Assembly (NCBI GenBank): GCA_050084515.1
Contig: CM114274.1
Coordinates: forward strand, 32,798,001-32,862,000
DNA length: 64,000 nt
Source: Blasia pusilla
Lineage: Eukaryota > Marchantiophyta > Marchantiopsida > Blasiales
Reading direction: 5' to 3'
Translations under genes and position numbers: made by a program
Notes under the pieces: generated by a model
Database searches by the model: none
Told to the model about the DNA's origin: nothing
The model's input: the letters and a program-made list of their open reading frames with translations, nothing else
Shown here: positions 1-12,782 of the stretch, one piece after another
Layout: each line of letters begins with the position of its first letter
How positions within the stretch are numbered: position 1 is the first letter of the stretch

Positions 1-1739
1 ATAGATCCTACAGTGGCAAATCTCGAGAAGCATCGACCACCAGCTCTCCCAAGGATCCACGGGACAAGGCGTTGGGATCTCCACTTATTCTCTTAGTTCA
101 TTTATTTCTAGATTTAAGGAGGATTGCCTCCCATGGCTTTACACTCTTTGTGACACGTGTAAAAGTAGATAATCCTTCCAGTTGGGGATAGAGGGACACG
201 TTTGAGCTTAATTCACCCTTGGATTTTTTAACCCGAGGTGGACTTAATTTAACCGTGGGTTTCGGGATGAAGAAAGAATAATTAACTAATTGTTCCCCGT
301 GTTGATATGCAAGAGGTTATAGCATCACAATCGACGGTCCTGCCCCTTCATGCCTTGGTTTTGCAAAAAGTCCTCCTTCTTGTCAAACGCACCTCCTTGG
401 CCTAACATAGGAGCACGAAGAGCCACACTTGCGGATCCATTCCTCGCATCAATTAATTAGGTCCACATATCGTTACGATGTGTGTTTTGACATACCACCA
501 ATTAGTAGGTAGTTCGTGCCATGCACGAGAATGAAGGGATTAAACATATAGCACACAAAATCTTTTTATTATCCACCGTAGAAGGGGAAACATTTTCTTG
601 TTGTCCGGTTAGCCCATGTCAAACAAAGAGGTGTTTGCAAACCAAGAAGGCACTCTCCAATAATAATATAGATATGCATTCTATCAGTATGTGGATGTGA
701 AGTAATTTCAACTAGTGAGGGGTCCATAAAGTAAGAATTGACATACGTAATTCCAATAGAAGAGGGGAAGAGAGTTATGCAGTAAAGTTTCAATATGGCA
801 AGGAGATGGGATAAGGGATGAGAAACCCTTGACCTTCTTCCAACATTTTCCATTCTTTTGAAAAGGCAAGGATGGGGTATGGAGGAGGGGACATGAAAAG
901 ACGAAGAGAGATGGATCCTCTCCATAAGGCTAGAGAAAGCCCCTTTGACTCCATCAATCCAACGAGCACGCAAATACTATTCTATATTAATATTCTTATC
1001 ATAGAAATAGCTCAATGGCACCCAATGCACAAAAAATGATTACATTTTGAAAATTTCCAATCAAATATTTCATAAAATTTTTAAAAAGAAAATTTTAAGT
1101 AATTTAAAAAAGTAAGCATCAATTTTAATTTTTAAATAAAAATTTCTATGAATAAAATTGAATGAAAATTTTAAACAAGTAATGTTGAGGAAGTGTGGCA
1201 TTTGAATAAATCACAAAGGGTACTTTCCATAACCCCTCAAGTTTACAGTGGTATATATGTAAGTTCTTTATAGATTAATAAGTTTCTTTTTTATCCCCGA
1301 AATGAAATTTTGTTCCATTAAGATATCAATTATAGTCATTCACATTATTTTTTATGGGTATTTTTGGATAACCCTTTAATTTTCTTTTCCCTGTCCAAAA
1401 TTTTATATCCTCTGCTTGCACATGATGGGAATTTCCGACTGTCACTTTTTTTTTCTCTCTCTCTCTACCTTTTTCCATCCATCCATCCAAATGCATCAAA
1501 TCTGCACTTAAGAACTAGTATGATCTACAAGTATTAGAACATGTCTCTCATTTCTATGCACATTAACATGGAAATAAAAAAGAAAATTCTTTTATTTAAT
1601 TTGGAAGATCATTTTGTAGTAAAAAATAGGAAACCCATGAGAAAATTAGGTATTTTCTTCAAAATAAATTATTTTTCTTGTGGATTTATATTATTTTAAC
1701 TTTTTTGGAGATGACGATCATAAGAAAAAGGGCTGCAAT
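1..1739. other. Intergenic DNA, no recognised gene
   Basis: AT-rich sequence with long A/T runs from about 1020 to 1700 and a CT-rich stretch near 1450-1490. A 134-codon open frame on the minus strand (569-973) has low-complexity composition and no domain I recognise; it lies next to transposon debris and I do not call it a gene. Confidence 0.5.
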
Positions 1740-1781
1740 TAGAGTAAGTAAGAAGTGGAGACTACATGATATGGACATAAT

Positions 1782-2784
1782 AATGCCTTCTTGAATGAAG
1801 ATATACTTGAGGAGATATACGTGTTTAAGACACCTAGATATGAGCATCCATAATTTCCATTCCACGTGAGTAAGTTAAAGAAAGCTCTATACGGGCACAA
1901 GCAAGCTCCAAAAGCATGGCATGGAAAAATTACATATGTCCTATAAGAGTTTGGCTATAGGGTTTGTGATTTTGATTCCTCGCTAAATGTCTTGAAAGGA
2001 CAAGGCCATACGGTTATCATTGTGTTGTGTTCATGATGACCTCTTGATTATTGGGAGTACTGAGGATATGATACAACAAGTCAAGCTAAAATTACAAGAA
2101 AAAATTGAGATGAAAGACTTAAGAGAACTGACATCACAAAACTTGGAATTGTATCATTTTGATATAAATAAGAATATAATATGTGTTTGATATATTAATG
2201 ATGTCATTTTTGTATTGAAAACTTTGCGTATATAATTGGCATGGAAAGCTTATAGATATAAAAAATAAATATCAAAATATTTCATTAATATCAAATCAAT
2301 CTAAAAGTTAGCGCTATCAGATTTCATATTGAAATTATACCAAAGTTAGCACCCTCTAACTTTCATGATACAAGTATTTCCTTGGTGTTTAGTCTATTAG
2401 GGTTAGACAACATGTGGTTATTACAACGACCATATGTTCTTCACATACTTTCAAAACATGGTATGATCGATTGTAAGCCACACTCTACACCGTTGGATCA
2501 GAGTGTGAAGCTAAGATTAGAAACTTATGACCTCGTGTAATGTACGTAGAAAATAATAGATGTATCCATGCAAGCTTTCTTATAACATTATGTTTCAAGA
2601 TCAAACAAAGCATGTTGAGGTGCACTACCACTTTATCAGAGAGAAAGTGCTCGCAGGAGAAATTGATCTTATGCATATAGGTATAAATCAGAAAAATGTT
2701 GACATCTTTACAAAGACATTGTCTAAAGATAAGTTTGAGATGTTTAAAAACGATTTAGATGTTAGATATATCAATATGAGCTAG
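1782..2784 (+). pseudogene. Decayed Ty1/copia reverse transcriptase-RNase H
   Basis: This is the 3' half of a copia pol gene, which would encode reverse transcriptase and RNase H for retrotransposition. In frame from 1782 I read NAFLN, then LKKALYGHKQAPKAWH (around 1880-1920), a standard copia RT block. The catalytic Y-x-D-D box survives as VHDDLLIIG near 2030, with the first residue altered. A 3' segment (2560-2784) gives the usual RNase H end, TKHVEVHYHFIREKV followed by NVDIFTKTLSKDKFE. Stops occur between the blocks, and about 240 bp of AT-rich DNA (2160-2400) with no copia similarity interrupts the RT. Gag, protease and integrase are absent. This is an old, dead fragment. Confidence 0.85.
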
Positions 2785-3180
2785 AGTTCAAGCTCATCAA
2801 ACACACAAATTGCTCCATTTGGTAATCACACGAAGTAGGAAAGCTTAATTTTGGTTAGCTAGTTAAAAACGATTATCTTAACTAGGATTACTTAACCAAA
2901 ATTAGAATAACTAGAGACTATGTTTAGGGTTGGTTGTATATACCCTATATATTGAGAAGGGGACCAACCTCCAATCATTCTTTCATTCCATTTTTTTTAC
3001 ATGGTGGTGTGTGAGAGCCGTATCTCATCAATTATGTTTATTTAGGAGTTTTCTACGTGTGTCTATTTGGGGTCTATCAAGGTTGAAGTAGCGGATTGAT
3101 TTCGATTGGGGTTTATCATTGATTATTGATTAATTATAGGTAATTAGAATTACGTACCAGTAGTTGCGTGCATTGTACGT
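2785..3180 (+). mobile_element. Probable 3' LTR remnant of the copia fragment
   Basis: The sequence directly downstream of the RNase H stop has the position and composition of a 3' LTR, but no second copy lies in the window to prove it. It contains a 12-bp inverted repeat (TAATTTTGGTTA at 2846 and its complement ending near 2904). No polypurine tract or TG...CA boundary is clear. Confidence 0.35.
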
Positions 3181-3984
3181 ATATTACCAAACTTTGAACT
3201 ATATTATGGTAAGTGAAACTAACCACCATATTATCCCTTCACTTGCAAGAGAGGCAATATGGATGGGGGTTATATTTGAGACTAATGTAGGGATATGACC
3301 ATCTGGATCCCAAATTTGGGGGTCAGTATTGCTCTACTTTTTTTTTAACCAAGAGATAACTAAATTGAAATTGAGGGTCGTTTTCTTCCAAAAAGAATAA
3401 ATTAGTATTATTTTCATCAATTATTTCGAATAAAATACTTCATTTTCTTTTTACAAAAAAAGGAGACAAAAAGTAGTTGATGTTAGTAAGATTTGTAGAA
3501 TATCTATCTAAATTTCTATACATGAATACAAGATGAGTAGAGTGAATTTATGTCATATTTGTACTTGATGGAAAATTTATATTTCTCTCATAGTTTCGTC
3601 ATGGTAAGATAGATTCCTGCCTTAACATTATGATTTCAACCCAAGTTTCAAAGCTCTAGTCTTCACTTCGTCAATAGACATAAATTTAACCCCAAGACAT
3701 ATTTGAAATATAATTTTTTGGATAAAGTGATATCTCTTTCCTAAGAAATCCAAGGAACACTCATTTATGAGGACTAGGAAATCAAACATTTCATGGTTGT
3801 CGATTTACGTAAAGAATGTTAGAAAAACCAACTATGTTAGTAGCGATTGCTGGTGAGACCACAATTAGGCAAATATAAGCATTAGTAGAGTTGAGAATAG
3901 ACTTTTAAAAAATAATTTTTTAAGAGTTTTGAAAATTTTGGGGGATGGAAAGAAGAAATGAAAAAATTCAATGTCAAAAAAGCT
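3181..3984. other. AT-rich intergenic DNA, nothing recognised
   Basis: I see no open frame with a known domain, no RNA gene and no clear repeat. It leads into the ~355-bp tandem repeat that starts near 3985. Confidence 0.5.
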
Positions 3985-4815
3985 AAATGGGAATGGTTTA
4001 AATCTGCATGCACGTCCTTGAAAATGGAACAAAAAACCCAAGACTCATTTTTTGTTCTACATTTTTAATTGAATCTCTGGGTAAGCATTTGGAGATATTT
4101 ATTTTCCTTTGAGTTGCTTTAGCTTGGGGGCATGTTCCCACAAATTTTTTTATGATTTAGGACCTTGTGGATACAAATTAGAACCAAGAAGAGAAGAAGA
4201 AAGCAGAAGATGTGGACTTCAAGTACGTGGAGATTTGTTTACAAGTCTTTGAATTTCCTCTTTCATTTTGAGTCATGATTTCTTTCCACCATTGGATTGG
4301 ACTAAACATTTGGGGGTTAGTTTATGGGGATCTTTGTCAATATGAATGGTTGAGATCTGCACACATATCCTAAAAAAAGGAACTAAAAATCTAAAACCTA
4401 ATTTTTGGTTCTACATTTGTGATTGAATCTCTAGGTAAGCATTTGGAGAGATCGATTTGCCTTTGGGTTGCTTTGGTTTGGGGACATGATCACACAAAAA
4501 AATCTGATTTAAGATCTTGTGGATACAAAGTAGAGCCAATAAGAGAAGAAGAAATTGAAACATTAGGACTTCAAGTACAGATTCGCTTGCAAGTCTTTGA
4601 ATTTCCTCCTTCATTTTGAGTCATGATTTCTTTCCACCATTGGATTGGAGTAAATCTTTGTGCATGGGGATTCCTCTGTCAATATGAAAGGTTCATATCT
4701 ATATGAACCTTTCATATTGACTACAAATCCTGTCATAATTACAAATCCAAAACCACATTTTTTATTCTATATTTTTAATTCAATCTATAGGTAAGTATTT
4801 GTAGTTTTCTTTTTC
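3985..4815 (+). repeat. Tandem repeat, ~355-bp unit, about 2.3 copies
   Basis: The words GAATCTCTGGGTAAGCATTT (4071), GAATCTCTAGGTAAGCATTT (4425) and CAATCTATAGGTAAGTATTT (4781) mark successive units 354 and 356 bp apart. Units 1 and 2 also share a block containing TTGAGTCATGATTTCTTTCC (4267 and 4616). The third unit is partial and more diverged. Short overlapping open frames in unit 2 are by-products of the repeat and not genes. Confidence 0.85.
4678..4721. repeat. Perfect 21-bp palindrome with a 2-nt centre
   Basis: The left arm 4678-4698 is the exact reverse complement of the right arm 4701-4721, separated by CT. The matching place in the preceding repeat unit (near 4338) has only the left-arm sequence. 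The right arm therefore looks like a later inverted duplication of the left. Confidence 0.9.
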
Positions 4816-5649
4816 TTTTTGGTTGGTTTTAGAGGCAAGGATGCATAATTAGACAAGGTTTCGATATGATTTACAATTTTGTTAGAAAGTTGTTAAGGAA
4901 CGTTTAGAGGATGGATAATAGTGTAAATTTTTGGGGTAAGGGTTAGGGAAATTTGTGGGTTTAAAGGGTCATATTTAGGGCTAGTTTGAACCTTAGGATG
5001 GGGGTGAACATAGTCTTTCATGGGGAAGAAGAAGGGAAGGGATGGGGATTCGTATGTTGGCCAAATCTCCACCATTGAAATAAGCAACTCAGACAATGTC
5101 ACAGATGGTATCCCATAAAGGGTTGGCGCTTGATTGAAATGAATGTCTCTGATGCATCGATATGCTCAATCAAGGATGATCTGATCGTCCTTGTGCAACA
5201 TAGATGGAGAGGTTGGTGGTGAGGATGTTCTTTCAAACGTACGAGGGAAATGGAAGAGCCTTGAATCAAGGCTCATTGGGAATATGTGAGAGCAGGAGGT
5301 TGAAGCCAAGTGTATGAGGGCGAAGCCTTTGAAGATGTTTTGTTCAAGTATTTCCGTGTTAGACACTTCAAGCGTCCACATTTTTTCTATATTTGATGAT
5401 TTTTTGGCTTCTATGAGTATACAAAATATTTCTTCTTGCCGGTCAAAAGCACTCAGGGCACGCTGAATCTTAGAGTTTGGCTTCTTGGAGAATGTAGGTA
5501 CTCTAGCTCTTTCCTCTTTGTAGTTGGACGTCAATCTACTTTACCAATGTTATGGGAAGCCTCATATTGAATCTATTTTTTCTTCATGGAAATCTTTGCC
5601 CATGTGTCTCCACATTGCATTCTCGCTATGAGACTCTTTGTGAGTAACC

Positions 5650-6213
5650 TTTGTGGGCTAGGCGTGGACCTTGAGCTTGCCTAGTTCAGGCCTAGACGTA
5701 GGTCCTATGCGAACCTTTTGTGGGCCTATCGTGAGCACTATACAAGAAAATGGAGGCTTGATGTGGACCCGACGAGAGCTCATAGCCCGCACACCCATTT
5801 GGCTCTTGCCCTATTTTCTTAATCGGAGCTTGCACCCGTTCCCCAAGGTTGCACACGGAAAAAGTCCGTGTTCATGGACATATTTGTGCAAGCTCAGATG
5901 CTTGCAGCCCGCCCCACTTGCAACGTAGACCTGGGCTCGGCTAGCCCAAACCTAGTCTAAGAACCCATCGCCCATTTTGAAGCCTGTACGAGCCGGCCCT
6001 AAGCTTGCATAATAGCCCTATACATGCAACCGACCAATATGGGCTTAGGGAGGGCTACGTGTGGGCCGAATTTTTTCCAACCTCCCGCAATTTGAGCCCG
6101 TACCCATTCTCGCATCTTGAGCCTGTGTGGGCGATTGGGGTACTGAGAAAACCCGAGCAGGGGACTCGTTGGGCATGTTGGGACTTATGCTGACTCATTC
6201 GACATGTCCGTTG
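5650..6213 (+). repeat. GC-rich non-coding repeat, interrupted by a solo LTR
   Basis: A GC-rich island rich in GGGCC and GAGCC words sits in AT-rich surroundings. The block at about 6110-6180 (containing GCATCTTGAGCCTG, then AAACCCGAG, then CGTTGGGCATGT) recurs at about 6625-6700 on the far side of the solo LTR. The short open frames here have no recognisable domain. I read it as an uncharacterised repeat. Confidence 0.55.
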
Positions 6214-6600
6214 TGAGGGAACAGACAAAATCACTGAAATCTGTTACAAATCTTGGAGATAGAAAGCGGCCTAGGTCATCTGTGCGCTCACAAAAGAGCT
6301 TTGATGGAACCTGAATATGGAGATAACTTGACGCTAGTAGAAGGGCTACCTTTGCGGCTCCCGACTATTTCACTACTCGGGAAACTAGGCTTTTTAACCT
6401 TTCTTTCTTCATTTCTATTTATAGCAACCAAGAGAGGATAAAATTATCTAATCCTAGTAACGCTACTCCATAAACCACCCATGTCATATTACTTTGACTC
6501 CTTTGACGTCTAAGTTGGAACCATCAATCTAGGCTTCTCCTCATATAAGGGGCGGATCAGATTAATGATGCTGAGAGAAGTGGATGTTGAGAATCAAACA
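6214..6600 (-). mobile_element. Solo LTR of the copia family seen again at 46.8-51.6 kb
   Basis: Over its full length this 387-bp segment matches the LTR at 46842-47236, including the shared words ATGGAACCTGAA, TATTTCACTACT and CATCAATCTAGGCTTCTCCTC. It is oriented as in the minus-strand element, running TGTTTG...CTCA on that strand. No internal copia sequence flanks it, so it is a solo LTR, presumably left by LTR-LTR recombination. No clear target duplication remains. Confidence 0.85.
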
Positions 6601-9600
6601 TATGTTTCTATGCAACCAGGCCGTTCTTGCATCTTGAGCCTGCGTGGAACATCGGGGTTTTCGAAAAAACCGAGTTTATGGATCCGTTGGGCATGTCCTT
6701 GGACAAGTTAGTCCCATGGACCAACAAGCCCGTTTCCGTGCAACCATGATTTAACCTTGTTGCTATAAAATGAATCTTTGGAGAATGCAATATTTTTCCT
6801 ACTTACATTACAAGAGATGCTCCTAGTACTTTGGAACTCGGAGATTTGCTATTAGATGATAGTTGCATCAGTTTCAATTAATTGCAAGGTTCTTTTGATA
6901 TCTGACATTGATCTCAAAAGATAATCAGTTAATGGTTCATCTGCCATTGTTGTGTATTTAGTGTTCAAAAATGATTTTCTTACTAGAATTGTTCTTAAGT
7001 TTCATTCAAATAGGGATGTTATAAGATCCAATTTTTGCACACTAAGGTATGGACCAACTCATAAGTTCGCTAAATTGTCCTTTCCACTTATGTTAGGTTA
7101 TTTAATAATAGGCCACAAAAGTTAAGGTCTCAATGTTGTAGGAAAGTTCTGACTTGTCATCCAATAAGTGTTTGCATCTAGCTTCTTGTATGTGATGTTT
7201 TCTAGAGTTAAGTTCAGGTTTCAAATAAAAAATTTACGTCAAATTAAGCCTAAAGATTTTCAAGACTTTTGACATAGAGATTTCAAGCGTTCATAGGTTC
7301 ATTCACACTTTATAACTCTTTGCTTGTGTTAAAGTGTGTCATTACATAAGGGTGTGTGAAAAAGTTGTGGCAAAGAAAGAGTCGTAATGCAAACTAGACC
7401 TGGTGCGTCTAGCAAGTTAGTAGAAGCAACAAGTGCAGGCCACCAGAAACTAATTCCACTAAGTGATGATAATGTTGATACATATTCGTACAAGGACTAA
7501 CTTGCATCCTTTAAATTCAGCATGAACAGAAGGCTAGGCGCATTAGGAACAAGTGATTTCAATGTATCTCTTGTTGCTTTCTGATATTGTTAATCTACAA
7601 AAATACTAACACAATCACCATGAAGTATTAAGAACATATGTTGATTTTTCCAAAATAATTCTTAATGATATACTCGACTTCCTAGAAGAAATTTGTTTCC
7701 AATTTTTCCCACAATAGAAGCTGAATTTAGATATGCTAATAGTCTTGGCCTAAGTGTTGATAATTGGGACAACTCCACTACAAGTTGACCAATGACAAAG
7801 ATGATTGATGAGCGGAAGATGCAAATTCTAGGAGTTGATGGAATCCTACCCGACCAATTGTAGGAGTTGCGTGTAATAATAAGCCTCCCTCTTGATATCT
7901 TGGTAGACCTCTTGTCTGCAAAAATAGAATATTTTCTTACACAAATGAAATCTACGTTGGACAATGGTGCCATCTCAAACTTCTTCACTTTCCCAAGCAT
8001 TACCTCACCGAGTGATATAACTCAACTCCAATGTAATTCGTTGTCATCCAAAGCTAGTACAAACACACCACTCTGAAATAGGTAAACAATTCATCCTTTG
8101 CTAGAGCAATGGGCTATCGTAACCTTTTTACATATACCCTCTCACACTCTTCAGACATAAAGTTGTTCTTACAAGCTTGCTTCAACATTCACAACCGAGT
8201 GTAATTTTGATATGAAAAACTACTAGACATTTAATTTGCATATGAAAATGGTGTAATTTTATGATATTCTTTTAAAGACATTTCCATATTATCATTTTAC
8301 ACTATGCTATAGTCCTTTCTAACTGCTCACGTAACCTTATGCTCATTTACAATATTCACAAAGGTTAAAAGCAAAGACAAGTTTATTTTCTCAAACTTTA
8401 TACATATATATCCACTTGTTGATATCAACTTTGCTGATCCAATTTGGTTGTGTACACTTTAAGCACATGTATATTTTTTTAGACCTTCTCCATATGTATT
8501 GAATTTGCTATAATTTTATATGATTGTTGTTGCTTATGTATGTTGTTTTCTCTAGCTTTACTTCTTGTTTTTTAATGTTGTGTTTTCCATTCACTGAATT
8601 TCTCAATCTTATGGTCTCTTTTTTCTCTTGCTGCACATATTGATGATAATACTTACAATATCTAATCGTTTCTCACTCAAGTTTAGTTGTTGCTCTCTTT
8701 GGTGACCTGTACTTCACACCAATCCATGGATGGATGAGTTTACAAGTTTTTGTACTGATTATTAGTTGTGTCATTTCTAGCCACACTAAACATTGGTAAA
8801 GTCACATCTCCTATCCTTGTGCTTATTTCGTTAAATGTTAATGTATCTAATGTGACACATTCATTTGTATGTTTTTTTTTTCCATTCCTTATATGAATTT
8901 TAGCTGCCATGACAAAAAGAAGCAACTACTTGTGCTTTTTGCATGGTTCACATTGTGGAGCAGCGACCAAGGTACAGAAGGCGTCGATCTCTGCTTCAAG
9001 AAAAACACATGGACGAAGTCACGATAAATATGATAAATGAGGAAAATATCCTCATTTACTTTTATGAGATACCATGAGCTTACATTAATGATGTACGTGA
9101 CCAATACAAGGACTCACAAAGTAAGCTGGAGATTGTTAACGCATAGTTGCACACAATTAGTGAGAATGAAAAGTACATCAATCTCATCATTCAGTCAAAG
9201 TCCTCTTTAAAAAAATTTAGGTTGAGTGTTGGAACCTTTTTTGACTACATACTTTGAAAGTATGATAAGGATGGCGAGACGTAGGAAAAAGAGAATTTTT
9301 TAATAGTAGCTTTATGTGATGCTTTAACTCCCATGGAAGTTTGGAGCTCCACACAGCCGAAGCTCCAAAAATTCACTTCTACTAAAGTGTTTTCCTACAC
9401 TGTGTTTAAATGATAATCTCAAATTTTCCATAGTCAATTGCGTAAACGCTTTATTGGAGGGAAATATTTTGCATGCTTAAAATCTATATTGAAACCTGGG
9501 GGAAAGGGAAGAAAAAACTATAAGATATCTATTAATAAGAAGAGAAGCCGTAGATTAAAAAAACGAATTGTTTTGCTATAAGGGACCCAAGACTATTTTT

Positions 9601-12600
9601 TCGTTTGAATTAAATATGCTACCTAAAAGTGTAGTGCTTTCATTTTTGGCTTAGAGGGATTGTGCAAAAATGTTCATATTGGATTGGTTAGTTACATGTG
9701 TCATTGTGAGAAGGCATGGACTATTGTATCCAAATAAGTGTGTGATAGTTATGATAGTTACCCTGGTATAATTGGAGCCTACACAACCAAAGTTGGAGGC
9801 ATAGAGCCTACACAGCCAAAGTTGATGTCAAGTTGGTGTCAAGGGAGTTGCATCTATGGGTGGAGGTGAAATTGGAGTTCTCGGTGGAGGTTTAAGTTGG
9901 AGCTCAAGGCCGAGGGAAAGTTCAAGTTCTGATGGAGAACTCAAGGTGATTTTTTCAAAAGTGTGGTAGTTACAATTAGCTTGTTAGGAAAATTAAGCTA
10001 ACTCGTGTCACTATTATTTCTCCTCTGCAATGTGAATGTCCCAAGTGAATGTGAAAAATCCTGCCTACAAAGGCTTCCGGACCCCTCCTGCCCGCCGCGG
10101 TTTTGCTTCTCTTGGGATCTCAGAAAAATTTTGCAATATGACTTTGATGGCAAAGCACGACATTTTTGCCCTGACCTTGGAACGCAATGCCCCTCTTCTC
10201 TTTGTTATTCTCTGTTGCTACCCCTTCCTCCTACACCGACGTACGATCAACTAGCTACACTAACTTACCAATTTAGTCTACATTGTTGCTCTTTTTTCAA
10301 ACTGTTAGCCTTGTCTTGTTAGCCAGTGCTTGAATTGAAGCGAAATCAAGCCAATATTGTGCAGAGCGTGCATGTCATAATCAATGGCAGAGATTTCTTT
10401 TCATCATACAATCTCATTGAGGATTCATCTTTTTCCATTGACTCTGCATTATTACTTCACAATTCGTGTCTTCTCTCCAACAGTCTGACCCAATAAGCTC
10501 TGCAATTTTCTTAATCTGCTCATGAGTCATGATCCCATGATAATTTTTTGGAATATGCTTGCGATCTCCTTGGGATGTGGCTGCCTGTAGAGGACTGCAC
10601 TTTATACCCATGCATGCATGAGCGATCTTACATTGGTGTTGATAGGACAAAATAAGGTAGCATTTCATAGGCTTACTAACTAGATCAATCCATGCTAAAT
10701 CCTCACACCGGTGAGCTCTGATTCTATCTTGCTGAACTTACCGATCTCGAATTCGTTTCTAAAGTTCTTGAGTGCCAAAGATTCTTGGGATATTTGACCA
10801 ATTAGGCTCAGAAATTTGTGAGAGGATTGTAGGCTAAAGGCGGCAGGTAGAGGGATGAAAATTGGTGTTGGGCCATGCATTTTGGCGTTCAAGCTCCTTC
10901 TAAGGTATCGTACACATCACTCATTGAAGAAGTTATGCCACGACATAATATGCCTAGGTACTTCCGTACATTCAATTTGTTTTTAAGTGCTTCATAGTGT
11001 AATCTAATTTTTTGACGATTCCGGAGAGCGGAGAGTAGTAGTAAGCACATGAATTTGGCGTCAGATTTTAAAGATTTTGCAACTAAAAGACTGCAGATTT
11101 TTGCTTTGGATTTGAAGGATGGAATACTGTAGTAACGAAATGATGCATGGCTGCTTCAAGAATCTCATAGTAATCGCGAGGCCCTACCGACAAAAGAGGG
11201 CTAAAAGTGCAAATCCCAAGTCGTGTGCTTGCTCCTCATGTTGTGCAGTGGATCAACATCTTATGCAATTGTATAGCATCGAAGAGAGAAGCTAGGCGTT
11301 AGAGCCTTGAGCCAAGAGTTAAGCCTTGAAATTTTATTTTTTTGTAATTGTTAAATGTTGACGTGTGTGCATTGCATGGGCATTCTTATTAGTTTTGAGG
11401 AATGCAAGCGTTGAGGTACACATTTCACACCTATTTTAAAAGTTAGCTTACATACCATCTATAGGCCGAGAGCTTAAGCCATATACATACTTCTCTTATG
11501 AATACAAAATTTTGTGTTACAATAGCCTCTCCATTATTGCACATATGTATTGACTCCGTGCATCAAATGGGTTAACTACTAGGAATGCATGTTTGCGAAA
11601 GCACAATGTGATTACTTTTTGGTTTTTCAACCATGCACTATTTTTATTGAGATTCATGCGCTGTTTGAAAATGGATGTCCCAAATCGGGACATCCACACT
11701 CTATTAAGTGTATGTCCGTCCACGGTGACTTACACACCCCGCATGTTTCTCTAAGCATTTCAACCATACACCTCAGCTCGGCCTCACTTTCCTGATACAC
11801 AAAGGTTGGCTACTCGGGCCTAGTTTCCTTTGGGATCCCATTATTCTCTAGTGTTTAGTGCACGATGTGCACTAAACCGGATATGCTATTCCCTGCAGCT
11901 CATGTGTACCGACAGACAACAGATTCTGTCCACCTCAGCTGTCGATAGCGGGGTTGGATAGTGCATAGTGCATAGTGCACGGGGCCTTGATATGTGATAG
12001 GGTCATTCGGGTGCTATGAAGGTTTGGACTCTGGAGCCTATGGATCCGAAAAGTTGGGTGGTTCAGATAATATCGCGCCGCTGGCGTTGGTCAGTTAACG
12101 ATTTCAGCGAAGCAGTTATTTCGCCGAGAGCTCCTATGGCTGAGGATGACGGCACGATGTGACCACCTCCCTCGTCCACCACCGTTCATTCGTCCAGAGG
12201 ATTGCTTGAGGCCACACAGCAGCAGATTTCGTGTCTCAAGCAGCGGCTCGTCCTGCCGCGCCACAAAGATTAGAAAGAGCTAGTTCTAGAAAGTATTCCA
12301 TGCAGAAAGTTCCCATGCCATTAAGCTCCCGGTAATTCCTCCCATTGATAAGCCCCCCCATTAATGATGACATCTGCAGTTCCCCACGACGTAGAGGCTG
12401 CGGAGAGAGGGAACGGGATACGTCAAAGAAGGTCAAGGGTGAGAAAGGATGCGGCCGGGTCGCAAGAATCCTGAAGAGGGAAGGCATCCCTGTGAAAGGA
12501 GGGAGAGAGATGATGATGAAGAAAACTAGAGGGTGTGGATCACAAACACCGAAGTAGCTGAAGTCCTCTATCGTCGACTCTTACTTGCGAGGGTCCAAAT

Positions 12601-12782
12601 GAAAAGCGTGTGAAAAGTTCTGCGCACTCCACTGTCTCTACTTTGGATGGTAGCTGTTGTCTGTCTTGCGCGAGTGCGTTCCGAATTCTTCCCTGGAGTG
12701 GTTTTCCGAAGCTCATTGCTTCGCCCTGCAAGGTCCGAGTCGTCTGGGTGACGCACAGGATTGGAGTGAACGGTGTGTACCA
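6601..12782. other. Long intergenic stretch without a recognised gene
   Basis: About 6 kb with no frame I can assign to a family. Small open frames at 7662-8000 (-), 10414-10668 (-) and 10695-10892 (-) lack recognisable domains. From about 9770 to 9950 there are short purine-rich repeated words (GGAGCCTACACA, GGTGGAGGT). At 11853-11877 there is an 11-bp perfect inverted repeat (GTTTAGTGCAC with a 3-nt loop), and GTGCATA is repeated near 11955. GC content rises from about 12000 toward lipocalin gene 1. I see no convincing TATA box for that gene. Confidence 0.5.

Noticed and set aside
10005-10322. 105-codon Cys-rich frame on the plus strand
   Set aside because: Starts inside transposon-like spacer, has no signal peptide pattern I trust, no homologue I recognise and an overlapping frame of similar quality.
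10695-10892. Possible leucine-rich-repeat fragment on the minus strand
   Set aside because: One weak LxxL-type stretch without repeated units; not enough to claim a receptor gene.
12657-12782. Upstream extension of lipocalin gene 1 (42 more residues)
   Set aside because: The ATG at 12783 starts a normal signal peptide and matches the start of the second copy. The extension would bury the signal peptide.
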